Assembly: GCA_040221095.1 (NCBI GenBank)
Contig: JAVJVP010000017.1
Location: 124,001 to 188,000, forward strand
DNA: 64,000 nucleotides
Source of the DNA: UBA1479 sp040221095
GTDB lineage: Bacteria; Pseudomonadota; Alphaproteobacteria; Rhodospirillales; Casp-alpha2
Direction of reading: 5' to 3'
Positions 51,843-61,442 of this stretch are shown in pieces. Every line of letters begins with the position of its first letter. Positions within the stretch are counted from its first letter, which is position 1. Position numbers and translations under genes: made by a program. Under the pieces are notes generated by a model. It worked only from the letters and a program-made list of their open reading frames with translations. It did not search any database and was not told the origin of the DNA.

Positions 51843-53903
51843 ATGCCAAAGATCACCATCGACGGCACGGAACACGAGGTTGAGGCCGGCATGACAATCC
51901 TGCAGGCCTGCGAGCAGGCCGGCAAGGAAGTGCCGCGCTTCTGCTATCACGACCGTCTGTCCATCGCCGGCAACTGCCGCATGTGTCTGGTCGCCATGGA
52001 ACGCTCGCCCAAGCCGGTGGCGTCCTGCGCCATGCCCGTGGCCGACGGCATGGTCGTCTATACGGACACGCCCGAAGTCAAGAAGATGCGCCAGGGTGTG
52101 ATGGAGTTCCTGCTGCTCAATCACCCGCTGGACTGCCCGATCTGCGACCAGGGCGGCGAATGCGACCTGCAGGACCAGGCCATGGCCTACGGCATGGACC
52201 ACGGCCGCTATCTGGAAAACAAGCGCGCCGTGGAAGACAAGTACATGGGCCCGCTGATCAAGACGATCATGACCCGCTGCATCCATTGCACGCGTTGCGT
52301 TCGGTTCTCGACCGAGGTCGCGGGCGTCACCGACATGGGCCTGATCGGGCGCGGCGAGGGGGCGGAAATCGTCACCTACCTGGACAAGGCGGTCAGCTCC
52401 GAACTGTCGGGCAACGTCATCGACCTGTGCCCGGTGGGGGCGCTCACGTCCAAGCCCTATGCCTTCGCGGCCCGGCCGTGGGAATTGAAGAAGACCGAAA
52501 GCGTCGACGTGTCCGACGCCCAGGGCTGCGCCATCCGCGTCGACAGCCGGGGGCCCGAGGTGATGCGCGTGCTGCCGCGCCTCAACGAAGACGTCAACGA
52601 GGAGTGGATTTCCGACAAGGCGCGCTATTGCGTCGACGGCCTGAAGCGCCAGCGCCTGGACCGTCCCTATGTACGGGTGAAGGGCAAGCTGCAGCCCGCC
52701 ACCTGGCCGGAAGCCTTCGCCGCCGTGGCCAAGGCCGTCAAGGGCAAGCAGGGCAGCGAGATCGCGGCCATCGCCGGTGATCTGGCCGATTGCGAAAGCA
52801 TGCTGCTGCTCAAGGAACTGATGGTCGGTCTGGGTTCGGCCAACATGGACTGCCGCCAGGACGGATCGAAGGTCGATCCCACCCAGCGCGCGTCCTACAT
52901 CTTCAATTCCACCATCGCCGGGATCGAAGACGCGGACGCGCTGTTGATCGTGGGATCCAACCCGCGCTGGGAAGCGCCCGTGCTCAACGCCCGCATCCGC
53001 AAGCGGTTCCTGATGGGCAAGTTCCCCATCGCCGCCGTCGGCCCGGCCGTGGACCTGAGCTATCCCGTGGAATGGCTGGGCGAGGGGCCCGACGTTCTGG
53101 CCCAGATCGCCGCCGGCAGCCGTCCCTTCGCCGACATTCTGAAATCTGCCGAACGGCCCATGATCATCGTCGGTTCGGGCGCCATGGCGCGCCCCGACGG
53201 GGCGGCGGTGCTGGGCCTGGCGCGCCAGGTCGCGGAAGCGGTCGGTGCGGTGACCGCCGACTGGAACGGTTTCAACGTGCTGCAGCGCGCGGCAAGCCGC
53301 GTCGGCGGCCTGGACCTGGGCTTCGTGCCGGGCGAGGGCGGTCTGGACACGGGCCGTATCCTAGATGGCGCCGCGACCGGCGACATCAAGGTTGTCTATC
53401 TGCTGGGCGCCGACGAGATCGACACCAAGGATCTGGACAAGCCCTTCGTGATCTATCAGGGCCACCACGGCGACGCGGGGGCGCATGTCGCCGACGTGAT
53501 CCTGCCGGGCGCGGCCTATACGGAAAAGAACGCGACCTACGTGAACCTGGAAGGCCGCGTGCAGCGCGGCCAGCTGGCCATCCACCCGCCCGGCGACGCG
53601 CGCGAGGACTGGAAGGTCATCCGCGCCCTGTCCGATGCGTTGAATGCCACGCTGCCCTACAAGACCCTGGCCGATGTGCGCCAGGGCCTGGTCAAGGCCA
53701 ACACCGTGTTCCAGGGTATCGACGACATCCAGGCCGCCGCCTGGGGCGAATTCGGCGGGTCGGGCGACGTGTCCGGCGCGTTCACCTATCCGATCGCCAA
53801 TTTCTACATGACCGATCCGATCAGCCGTGCGTCCGCCACCATGGCCGAATGCACGGACGAAATTCTCGGCGGCGGGGAAGGGAAGACCGGCACCGATGGT
53901 TGA
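51843..53903 (+). CDS. nuoG: NADH-quinone oxidoreductase subunit G
   Basis: The 686-residue subunit carries several clusters in its N-terminal 220 residues. CRMCLVAMERSPKPVASC belongs to the [2Fe-2S] N1b, CPICDQGGECDLQDQ to N5 and N4 with CIHCTRCVRF, and CPVGALTSKPY completes the set. The rest is a molybdopterin-type fold without the cofactor. It overlaps nuoH by eight bases. Confidence 0.96.
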   Translation: MPKITIDGTEHEVEAGMTILQACEQAGKEVPRFCYHDRLSIAGNCRMCLVAMERSPKPVASCAMPVADGMVVYTDTPEVKKMRQGVMEFLLLNHPLDCPICDQGGECDLQDQAMAYGMDHGRYLENKRAVEDKYMGPLIKTIMTRCIHCTRCVRFSTEVAGVTDMGLIGRGEGAEIVTYLDKAVSSELSGNVIDLCPVGALTSKPYAFAARPWELKKTESVDVSDAQGCAIRVDSRGPEVMRVLPRLNEDVNEEWISDKARYCVDGLKRQRLDRPYVRVKGKLQPATWPEAFAAVAKAVKGKQGSEIAAIAGDLADCESMLLLKELMVGLGSANMDCRQDGSKVDPTQRASYIFNSTIAGIEDADALLIVGSNPRWEAPVLNARIRKRFLMGKFPIAAVGPAVDLSYPVEWLGEGPDVLAQIAAGSRPFADILKSAERPMIIVGSGAMARPDGAAVLGLARQVAEAVGAVTADWNGFNVLQRAASRVGGLDLGFVPGEGGLDTGRILDGAATGDIKVVYLLGADEIDTKDLDKPFVIYQGHHGDAGAHVADVILPGAAYTEKNATYVNLEGRVQRGQLAIHPPGDAREDWKVIRALSDALNATLPYKTLADVRQGLVKANTVFQGIDDIQAAAWGEFGGSGDVSGAFTYPIANFYMTDPISRASATMAECTDEILGGGEGKTGTDG

Positions 53904-54918
53904 GGCCTGGAACAGCTGGATCTGGCCGACGGTCTGGATCGTCCTGAAAATCCTTGTGATCGTGGTGCCGATCCTGTTGTCGGTCGCCTATCTGACCCTG
54001 TTCGAGCGCAAGGTCATCGGCGCCATGCAGCTGCGCAAGGGACCCAACGTGGTCGGGCCCTTCGGGCTGTTCCAGCCGCTGGCCGACGGCGCCAAGCTGT
54101 TCCTCAAGGAAATGATCATCCCGTCGGGCGCCAATCCGGGGGTGTTCCTGCTGGCGCCCTGCGTGACTTTCGCCCTGGCTCTCATGGCCTGGGCGGTGAT
54201 CCCCTTCGGCGAGGGGCTGGTGCTGGCCGACATCAACGTCGGCATCCTCTACCTGTTCGCGATCTCATCCCTCGGCGTCTACGGCATCCTGATGGCCGGA
54301 TGGGCCTCCAACTCGCGCTACGCCTTCCTGGGCGCCTTGCGCAGCGCGGCCCAGATGGTGTCCTACGAAGTCTCCATGGGCTTCGTCATCATCACCGTGC
54401 TGCTCTGCGTCGGCTCGCTGAACCTGTCGGCGATCGTCGAGGCCCAGCGCGACCTGTGGTTCGTCATACCGTTGTTCCCCATGGCCGTGGTGTTCTTCAT
54501 CTCGACCCTGGCCGAAACCAACCGCCATCCCTTCGATCTGCCGGAGGCCGAGGCCGAACTGGTCGCCGGCTACAACGTCGAATATTCGGGCATGGCCTTC
54601 GCCCTGTTCTTCCTGGGCGAATACGCCAACATGATCCTGATGTCGGGGATGACGACGATCCTGTTCCTGGGCGGCTGGCTGCCGCCGCTGTCGATCGAGC
54701 CCCTGACCTGGATTCCCGGGCCGATCTGGTTCGCCCTCAAGATTTCGTTCTGTCTGTTCATCTTCGTCTGGGTGCGCGCGACCTTCCCGCGTTATCGCTA
54801 CGACCAGCTGATGCGCCTTGGCTGGAAAGTGTTCCTGCCGATCTCGCTGTTCGCCGTCGCGGCCGTTGCCGGCATTTTGCTGGCCTTCGGCTGGGTTCCC
54901 ACCCCGGTCGCCGGTTAA
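53896..54918 (+). CDS. nuoH: NADH-quinone oxidoreductase subunit H
   Basis: The 340-residue membrane subunit has about eight helices and contacts the quinone channel. Conserved stretches are FERKVIGAMQLRKGPNVVGP, TLAETNRHPFDLPEAEAELV and GYNVEYSGMAFALFFLGEY. The ATG at 53896 lies within the end of nuoG. Confidence 0.96.
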   Translation: MVEAWNSWIWPTVWIVLKILVIVVPILLSVAYLTLFERKVIGAMQLRKGPNVVGPFGLFQPLADGAKLFLKEMIIPSGANPGVFLLAPCVTFALALMAWAVIPFGEGLVLADINVGILYLFAISSLGVYGILMAGWASNSRYAFLGALRSAAQMVSYEVSMGFVIITVLLCVGSLNLSAIVEAQRDLWFVIPLFPMAVVFFISTLAETNRHPFDLPEAEAELVAGYNVEYSGMAFALFFLGEYANMILMSGMTTILFLGGWLPPLSIEPLTWIPGPIWFALKISFCLFIFVWVRATFPRYRYDQLMRLGWKVFLPISLFAVAAVAGILLAFGWVPTPVAG

Positions 54919-54935
54919 GGGTTTAGGAGAGTTCC

Positions 54936-55424
54936 ATGAGCTTCATCGGACAAAGCGCCAAGGCCCTGTTCCTCAAGGAACTTGTCGCCGGCATGGCGCT
55001 GACGCTCAAGTATTTCACCAAGCCCAAGGTGACCTTGAACTACCCCTATGAAAAGGGTCCGCTTAGCCCGCGGTTCCGCGGCGAACACGCGCTGCGCCGT
55101 TATCCCAACGGCGAGGAACGCTGCATCGCCTGCAAGCTGTGCGAGGCGATCTGCCCGGCCCAGGCCATCACCATCGAGGCCGAACCCCGCGACGACGGCT
55201 CGCGCCGCACCACGCGCTACGACATCGACATGGTGAAGTGCATTTATTGCGGCTATTGCGAGGAGGCCTGTCCGGTCGACGCCATCGTCGAGGGCCCGAA
55301 CTTCGAATATGCCACGGAAACCCGCGAGGAACTGCTGTACGACAAGGACAAGCTGTTGGCCAACGGCGACCGCTGGGAAACTGAACTGGCCGACCGGCTG
55401 CGCGCCGACGCGCCCTATCGCTGA
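54936..55424 (+). CDS. nuoI: NADH-quinone oxidoreductase subunit I
   Basis: The 162-residue ferredoxin-like subunit carries two [4Fe-4S] clusters, N6a and N6b, through CIACKLCEAICPAQAI and CIYCGYCEEACPVDAI. The preceding helix interacts with the membrane arm. TTTAGGAG precedes the start. Confidence 0.97.
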   Translation: MSFIGQSAKALFLKELVAGMALTLKYFTKPKVTLNYPYEKGPLSPRFRGEHALRRYPNGEERCIACKLCEAICPAQAITIEAEPRDDGSRRTTRYDIDMVKCIYCGYCEEACPVDAIVEGPNFEYATETREELLYDKDKLLANGDRWETELADRLRADAPYR

Positions 55425-55477
55425 CCATTCGCCCTGAAACGGGCCGACAGAAGACCAAAAGGACTGACGAGGAAAGT

Positions 55478-55546
55478 ATGAGGGGATTTGAGGACAAAGG
55501 CCGCGCCCGGGCGCGGACAGGGAACGTGACGGGGGGCGGCAGATGA
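55478..55546 (+). CDS. 22-codon leader ORF overlapping nuoJ
   Basis: The open frame ATG AGG GGA ... AGA TGA encodes 22 residues rich in Arg and Gly. GAGG lies five bases before the ATG, and the stop overlaps the nuoJ start as ATGA (55543-55546). It occupies most of the only sizeable gap inside the operon. It could couple translation to nuoJ or be a chance frame; no homolog is recognised. Confidence 0.4.
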   Translation: MRGFEDKGRARARTGNVTGGGR

Positions 55547-56154
55547 TTGTCGAAGCCCTGGCGTTCTACATGTTCGCCTTCATCGCCGTGGCCGCGGGCG
55601 TGCTGGTCATTTCCTCCAAGAACCCCGTGCATTCGGTGCTGTTCCTGATCCTGGCATTCTTCAATGCGGCCGGGCTGTTCGTGCTGCTGGGGGCCGAGTT
55701 CCTGGCCATGATCCTGGTCGTCGTCTATGTCGGCGCCGTCGCCGTGCTGTTCATGTTCGTGGTCATGATGCTGGACATCAACTTCACGCAACTGCGCTCG
55801 GGCTTTCTGCAATATCTGCCGTTCGGCGGGCTGGTCGGCCTGATCCTGCTGGTCGAGATGATCGTCGTGGTCGGCGGCTGGCAGTCCATCGCCGGCGGCG
55901 CCAAGCTGGCCCCGGCGGCCGCCCCCATCGTCAAGGGCACGACCAACACCCATGCCCTGGGCGAGATCGTCTACACCCATTACATCTATCTGTTCCAGGC
56001 CGCCGGCCTGATCCTGCTGGTCGCCATGATCGGCGCCATCGTGCTGACCCATCGGCGGCGCACGGGCGTCAAGCGCCAGCGCATCGCCGATCAGAACGCG
56101 CGCGGCACGGACACGGTCGAGGTCCGCAAGGTCGAAGTCGGGAAGGGGATCTGA
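55543..56154 (+). CDS. nuoJ: NADH-quinone oxidoreductase subunit J
   Basis: The 203-residue membrane subunit has five hydrophobic helices. Conserved stretches are FIAVAAGVLVISSKNPVHSV, FLILAFFNAAGLFVLLGAEF and YVGAVAVLFMFVVMMLDI, the last being the pi-bulge helix. It overlaps a 22-codon leader frame by four bases and also has a G-rich site of its own. Confidence 0.95.
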   Translation: MIVEALAFYMFAFIAVAAGVLVISSKNPVHSVLFLILAFFNAAGLFVLLGAEFLAMILVVVYVGAVAVLFMFVVMMLDINFTQLRSGFLQYLPFGGLVGLILLVEMIVVVGGWQSIAGGAKLAPAAAPIVKGTTNTHALGEIVYTHYIYLFQAAGLILLVAMIGAIVLTHRRRTGVKRQRIADQNARGTDTVEVRKVEVGKGI

Positions 56155-56156
56155 GC

Positions 56157-56468
56157 ATGTTTGAAATCGGCCTGTCCCATTACCTGACCGTCGCGGCGAT
56201 TCTGTTCACGCTGGGCATCTTCGGGATCTTCCTGAACCGCAAGAACGTCATCATCATCCTGATGTCGATCGAGCTGATGCTGCTGGCGGTGAACATCAAC
56301 CTGGTCGCCTTCTCGTCCCATCTGGGCGATCTGGTCGGCCAGGTGTTCGCCCTGTTCGTGCTGACCGTCGCCGCCGCCGAGGCGGCCATCGGCCTCGCCA
56401 TTCTGGTCGTGTATTTCCGCAACCGCGGGTCCATCGATGTCGAAGACATCAACATGATGAAGGGCTAG
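56157..56468 (+). CDS. nuoK: NADH-quinone oxidoreductase subunit K
   Basis: The 103-residue three-helix subunit carries glutamates of the proton pathway in MSIELMLLAVNINLV and AAAEAAIGLAILVVYFRNRG. It begins two bases after nuoJ. Confidence 0.96.
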   Translation: MFEIGLSHYLTVAAILFTLGIFGIFLNRKNVIIILMSIELMLLAVNINLVAFSSHLGDLVGQVFALFVLTVAAAEAAIGLAILVVYFRNRGSIDVEDINMMKG

Positions 56469-56478
56469 GGAGCGGCTC

Positions 56479-58440
56479 ATGATGGAAATTCTCGCTGTCT
56501 TCCTGCCGCTCGTCGGCGCGGCCCTGGCCGGTGTGATCGTGTTCATGCCCCAGGCGGACAAGCACAAGCAGCACACCATGGACACCCTGGCGCAGTGGAT
56601 CACCTGCAGCGGCCTGGTGCTGTCGGCGATCTGCGCGGTCATCCTGTTCAATGACGTGGCGCTTAACGGTAACGCCCGGGTGACGGAGCTGTTCACCTGG
56701 ATCGATTCCGGCAGCCTGGAGGTTTCCTGGGCGCTGCGGGTCGATCAGCTGACCGCGGTCATGATGATCGTGGTGACCGGCGTGTCGGCCATGGTGCACA
56801 TCTATGCCTGCGGCTACATGCACCACGACAAGTCGATCCCCCGGTTCATGAGCTATCTCAGCCTGTTCACCTACTTCATGCTGATGCTCATCACCTCGGA
56901 CAACTTGGTGCAGCTGTTCTTCGGCTGGGAAGGGGTCGGGCTCGCGTCCTACCTGCTGATCGGCTTCTGGTACGACCGTCCGTCGGCCAACGCGGCGGCC
57001 ATCAAGGCCTTCGTGGTCAACCGGGTCGGCGATTTCGGCTTCGCGCTGGGCATCTTCGCGACCTTCATGCTGTTCGACACGGTCAACCTGGACACCATCT
57101 TCCAGGCCGTGCCCGGCAAGGCCGACGCCACGTTGCAGGTGTTCGGCGGTGAATTCCACGCGCTGACCGTGTGCTGCCTGCTGCTGTTCGTGGGCGCCAT
57201 GGGCAAATCGGCGCAGTTGGGCCTGCATACCTGGCTGCCCGACGCCATGGAGGGCCCGACGCCCGTGTCGGCGCTGATCCACGCGGCGACCATGGTCACG
57301 GCCGGGATCTTCATGGTCGCGCGCCTGTCGCCGATGTTCGAGTATTCCGAGGTCGCGTTGACCGTGGTCACCATCGTCGGCGCCTCGACCTGTATTTTCG
57401 CGGCGACCATCGGCTGCGTGCAGAACGACATCAAGCGGGTGATCGCCTATTCGACTTGCTCGCAGCTCGGCTACATGTTCTTCGCCTGCGGCGTGTCGGC
57501 CTATTCGGCGGGCATCTTCCATCTGATGACCCACGGCTTCTTCAAGGCGCTGCTGTTCCTGGGCGCCGGCTCGGTCATCCACGCCATGTCCGACGAACAG
57601 GACATGCGCAAGATGGGCGGCATCTGGAAACACATCAAGGTGACCTACATCCTGATGTGGATCGGCTCCCTGGCCCTGGCCGGCATTCCGCCCTTCGCCG
57701 GGTTCTATTCCAAGGACATCGTGCTGGAGGCCGCCTGGGGCGCCCATACGGGCGTCGGCCAGTACGCCTTCTGGCTCGGCATCACGGCGGCCTTCCTGAC
57801 CGCGTTCTATTCCTGGCGCCTGCTGATCATGACCTTCCACGGTACGCCCCGCGCCGACGAGACGACCATGGCCCATGTCCATGAAAGCCCCATGGTCATG
57901 GTCCTGCCGCTGGTCGTGCTGGCCGCCGGCGCCTGTCTTGCCGGGGTGTTGGCCTACGACCTGATGGTCGGCCATCACATGGCGGAATTCTGGGGCAAGT
58001 CCATCGTCGTTCTGGAACACCACAAGGCCTTGGAAAACGCCCATCACGTGCCGCTGTGGGTGAAGCTGCTGCCGCTCGTCGTCGGCGTCGCCGGGATCGC
58101 CATGGCCTATGTGTTCTACATGTTCGCGCCGGGCATCCCGGGGGCAATCGCCGCCAGGTTCCAGGGCGTCTACCAGTTCCTGCTGAACAAATGGTATTTC
58201 GACGAACTGTACGACAAGATTTTCGTCCGGCCGTCCTTCTACCTGGGGCGCAATCTCTGGAAAACGGGCGACGGCACGCTGATCGACGGGCTTGGCCCCG
58301 ACGGCGTGTCCGCCGCCGTGAAACACATCGCACGCCGCGCGTCGGCGCTGCAGACCGGCTACCTCTACCACTATGCCTTCGCCATGCTGGCCGGCATCGT
58401 GGTGCTGGTGACCTGGTATCTACTGACGAAGGCGGGGTGA
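56479..58440 (+). CDS. nuoL: NADH-quinone oxidoreductase subunit L
   Basis: The 653-residue antiporter-like proton-pumping subunit lies at the far end of the membrane arm. Key parts are FFGWEGVGLASYLLIGFWY with the essential glutamate, HTWLPDAMEGPTPVSALIHA with the pumping histidine and lysine region, and the long C-terminal lateral helix. Two ATG codons are adjacent; the first follows GGGAG. Confidence 0.97.
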   Translation: MMEILAVFLPLVGAALAGVIVFMPQADKHKQHTMDTLAQWITCSGLVLSAICAVILFNDVALNGNARVTELFTWIDSGSLEVSWALRVDQLTAVMMIVVTGVSAMVHIYACGYMHHDKSIPRFMSYLSLFTYFMLMLITSDNLVQLFFGWEGVGLASYLLIGFWYDRPSANAAAIKAFVVNRVGDFGFALGIFATFMLFDTVNLDTIFQAVPGKADATLQVFGGEFHALTVCCLLLFVGAMGKSAQLGLHTWLPDAMEGPTPVSALIHAATMVTAGIFMVARLSPMFEYSEVALTVVTIVGASTCIFAATIGCVQNDIKRVIAYSTCSQLGYMFFACGVSAYSAGIFHLMTHGFFKALLFLGAGSVIHAMSDEQDMRKMGGIWKHIKVTYILMWIGSLALAGIPPFAGFYSKDIVLEAAWGAHTGVGQYAFWLGITAAFLTAFYSWRLLIMTFHGTPRADETTMAHVHESPMVMVLPLVVLAAGACLAGVLAYDLMVGHHMAEFWGKSIVVLEHHKALENAHHVPLWVKLLPLVVGVAGIAMAYVFYMFAPGIPGAIAARFQGVYQFLLNKWYFDELYDKIFVRPSFYLGRNLWKTGDGTLIDGLGPDGVSAAVKHIARRASALQTGYLYHYAFAMLAGIVVLVTWYLLTKAG

Positions 58441-58447
58441 GACGACC

Positions 58448-59950
58448 ATGGATTGGCCCATTCTATCGCTGGTCACCTTCCTTCCGCTCGTCGGCGTGGC
58501 GCTGATCGCGTTCATTCCGGCCGACAACCCGGAAAATTCGCGGCGCGTGGCGCTGTGGGTGTCGGGCGGCACGTTCATCGTGTCGCTGTTGATCTGGTTC
58601 AACTTCGACCGCACGACGGCGGCCATGCAGTTCGTCGAGGAAGCGGCCTGGATGCCCATGGCCGGGATCGCCTACCGGGTCGGCATCGACGGCATTTCCA
58701 TGCTGTTCGTGCTGCTGACCACGTTGCTGACGCCGCTCTGCATCCTGGCCAGTTGGGAATCGATCAAGGTCCGCGTGAAGGAATACATGATCGCCTTCCT
58801 GATCCTGGAAACCTTCATGGTCGGCATGTTCGTCGCCCTCGACCTGTTCCTGTTCTACATCTTCTTCGAAGCGGTCCTGATCCCGATGTTCATCATCATC
58901 GGTGTGTGGGGCGGCCCCCGGCGCATCTATGCCTCGTTCAAGATGTTCCTCTACACCCTGCTGGGCTCGGTGCTGATGCTGCTGGCCATGCTGGCCATGT
59001 ACTTCGATGCCGGCACCACGGACATCACCAAGCTTCTGGTGCATGACTTCCCGACCGCGCTCGAACCCTGGCTGTGGCTGGCCTTCTTCGCGTCCTTCGC
59101 GATCAAGATGCCGATGTGGCCGGTGCATACCTGGCTGCCCGACGCCCATGTCGAAGCGCCCACGGCGGGCTCGGTCATCCTGGCCGGCGTGCTGCTGAAG
59201 TTCGGCGGCTACGGCTTCCTGCGCTTCTCGCTGCCCATGTTCCCGGAAGCCAGCGTCATGTTCACGCCGCTGATCTACACGCTCTCGATCATCGCGGTGA
59301 TCTACACCTCCCTGGTCGCCCTGGCCCAGGAAGACATGAAAAAGCTGATCGCCTATTCGTCGGTCGCCCATATGGGCTTCGTGACCATCGGTGCCTTCAC
59401 CATGACGGTGCAGGGGGTCGAGGGCGCGATCTACCAGATGCTGAGCCACGGCGTCGTGTCGGCGGCCCTATTCCTGATTGTCGGCGTCGTCTACGACCGC
59501 GAGCATTCGCGCGAGATCACCCATTACGGCGGGCTGGTCGAACGCATGCCGGTCTACGGCATCACCTTCATGCTGTTCATGCTGGCCTCCGTCGGGCTGC
59601 CGGGCACGGGCGGCTTCGTCGGTGAATTCCTGGTCCTGCTGGGCGCCTTCCAGGCCAATTCCTGGGTCGCGGCGCTGGCCGCCACGGGCGTCATCCTGGG
59701 GGCCGTCTATATGCTGTACCTCTACCGCCGGATCATCTTCGGCAAGCTGACCAAGGAACATCTGGTCAAGATCCTGGACATGGACAGGCGCGAGATCGCG
59801 GTGTTCGCGCCGCTTGTCATCGTCACCCTGTGGATGGGGATTTATCCGTCATCGTTCCTTGACGTCATGCATGTGTCCGTTGAAAACCTGCTGAAGCATG
59901 TTGAAACGGCATTGGCCGCGGCCGGCCACACCAATCTGGCCGGGCGCTAA
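58448..59950 (+). CDS. nuoM: NADH-quinone oxidoreductase subunit M
   Basis: The 500-residue antiporter-like subunit has FFEAVLIPMFIIIGVWGGPR with the conserved glutamate, HTWLPDAHVEAPTAGSVILA, KLIAYSSVAHMGFV and GTGGFVGEFLVLLG. It lies between NuoL and NuoN in the membrane arm. Confidence 0.97.
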   Translation: MDWPILSLVTFLPLVGVALIAFIPADNPENSRRVALWVSGGTFIVSLLIWFNFDRTTAAMQFVEEAAWMPMAGIAYRVGIDGISMLFVLLTTLLTPLCILASWESIKVRVKEYMIAFLILETFMVGMFVALDLFLFYIFFEAVLIPMFIIIGVWGGPRRIYASFKMFLYTLLGSVLMLLAMLAMYFDAGTTDITKLLVHDFPTALEPWLWLAFFASFAIKMPMWPVHTWLPDAHVEAPTAGSVILAGVLLKFGGYGFLRFSLPMFPEASVMFTPLIYTLSIIAVIYTSLVALAQEDMKKLIAYSSVAHMGFVTIGAFTMTVQGVEGAIYQMLSHGVVSAALFLIVGVVYDREHSREITHYGGLVERMPVYGITFMLFMLASVGLPGTGGFVGEFLVLLGAFQANSWVAALAATGVILGAVYMLYLYRRIIFGKLTKEHLVKILDMDRREIAVFAPLVIVTLWMGIYPSSFLDVMHVSVENLLKHVETALAAAGHTNLAGR

Positions 59951-59966
59951 GGGAGAACCGGACGAG

Positions 59967-61427
59967 ATGTCGATCGATCAAATCATTCCGGCCCTGCCCG
60001 AAATCTTCGTCGCCTGCATGATCATGGCGCTTTTGATGCTGGGCGTGTTCCAGAAGGGCGCCCTGGCCGATCAGGACGTGAAAAGCTTCCGCCTGATTTC
60101 CGGGCTTTCCGTGGGCGTGCTGGGCCTGACCGTCCTGCTCGTCGTCATGCTGGCCGACCGCCAGCTGATGGCCTTCAACAACATGTTCATCGTCGACGGC
60201 TTCGCGACCTACGCCAAGGTCCTGGTGCTGATCGCGTCCGGCTGCGCCATCGTGCTGTCGGCGGGATACCTGGAACGCCACGGCGTGGCGCGCTTCGAAT
60301 ATGCCGTGCTGGTGGTGTTCGCCACCCTCGGCATGATGATGATGATCTCGGCCAACGACCTGATCGCGCTCTACATGGGGCTCGAAATGCAGTCGCTGTC
60401 GCTCTACGTCATCGCCTCGTTCCAGCGCGACGACCAGCGCTCGACGGAAGCCGGGCTCAAGTATTTCGTTCTCGGCGCCCTGGCGTCGGGCATGCTGCTG
60501 TACGGCGCCTCCATGGTCTACGGGTTCTCCGGCACGACCAACTTCTCGGCCTTGGCCGAGTTGTTGAAGGGCGGCGCACCCTCGGTCGGACTCGTCGTCG
60601 GCATCGTCTTCGTGGTCGCCGGTCTGGCCTTCAAGGTTTCGGCCGTGCCGTTCCACATGTGGACGCCCGACGTCTACGAAGGGGCGCCGACGCCGGTCAC
60701 GGCGTTCTTTGCCGTCGCCCCCAAGATCGCGGCCCTGGCCCTGTTCACCCGGGTGATGATGGAGCCCTTCGGCGATGCCGCCGACAGCTGGCGCCAGGTC
60801 ATCATCTTCGTATCCGTCGCCTCGATGATCCTGGGCGCCGTCGCCGCCGTGGCGCAGAAGAACATCAAGCGGCTGATGGCCTACAGTTCCATCGGCCATG
60901 TCGGCTATGCCCTGATCGGGCTCTGCGTCGCCAACGAGACCGGCGTGCGCGGCATTCTGGTCTATCTCGCCATCTATCTGGTGATGAACGTCGGCGCCTT
61001 CGCCTGCATTCTGTGCATGAAGCGGGGCGACCGCATGGTCGAACAGATTTCCGATCTGGCCGGCCTGTCCAAAACCCATCCCATCGTGGCCTTCGCGCTG
61101 CTGGTCTTCATGTTCTCCATGGCCGGCGTGCCGCCGTTGGCTGGCTTCTTCGCCAAGCTCTACATCTTCTGGGCCGCTGTCGATGCGGGTCTGATGGGGG
61201 TCGCGATCATCGGCGTGCTGACCAGCGTCATCGGCGCGTTCTATTATCTGCGCATCGTGCGGGTGATGTATTTCGAGGATGCCGAAGATCCGCTGGACGC
61301 CAACGTCAGCCGCGAATTGAAGATTCTGATCGGTGTCACCGCCTTCATCATCTGCTTCTTCTTCATCCAGCCGAATCTGATTCTGGAGCCCGCTGCGGCG
61401 GCGGCGAAAGCCCTCCTTGCAGGGTAG
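59967..61427 (+). CDS. nuoN: NADH-quinone oxidoreductase subunit N
   Basis: The 486-residue third antiporter-like subunit has YMGLEMQSLSLYVIASFQRD, FHMWTPDVYEGAPTPVTAFF, KRLMAYSSIGHVGYALIGL and AGVPPLAGFFAKLYIF. Start 59967 follows GGGAG. It is the last nuo gene; birA follows after 15 bases without a terminator. Confidence 0.97.
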   Translation: MSIDQIIPALPEIFVACMIMALLMLGVFQKGALADQDVKSFRLISGLSVGVLGLTVLLVVMLADRQLMAFNNMFIVDGFATYAKVLVLIASGCAIVLSAGYLERHGVARFEYAVLVVFATLGMMMMISANDLIALYMGLEMQSLSLYVIASFQRDDQRSTEAGLKYFVLGALASGMLLYGASMVYGFSGTTNFSALAELLKGGAPSVGLVVGIVFVVAGLAFKVSAVPFHMWTPDVYEGAPTPVTAFFAVAPKIAALALFTRVMMEPFGDAADSWRQVIIFVSVASMILGAVAAVAQKNIKRLMAYSSIGHVGYALIGLCVANETGVRGILVYLAIYLVMNVGAFACILCMKRGDRMVEQISDLAGLSKTHPIVAFALLVFMFSMAGVPPLAGFFAKLYIFWAAVDAGLMGVAIIGVLTSVIGAFYYLRIVRVMYFEDAEDPLDANVSRELKILIGVTAFIICFFFIQPNLILEPAAAAAKALLAG

Positions 61428-61442
61428 GGAGTAAAGTCCGTC

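Noticed and set aside
56449..58371. A 640-codon frame antisense to nuoL, and similar long antisense frames at 16001-17680, 58463-59449, 42007-43341 and elsewhere.
   Set aside because: Strong third-position GC bias opens antisense frames in this genome. Their products are low-complexity His/Gly/Arg/Asp-rich and lie opposite well-conserved genes.
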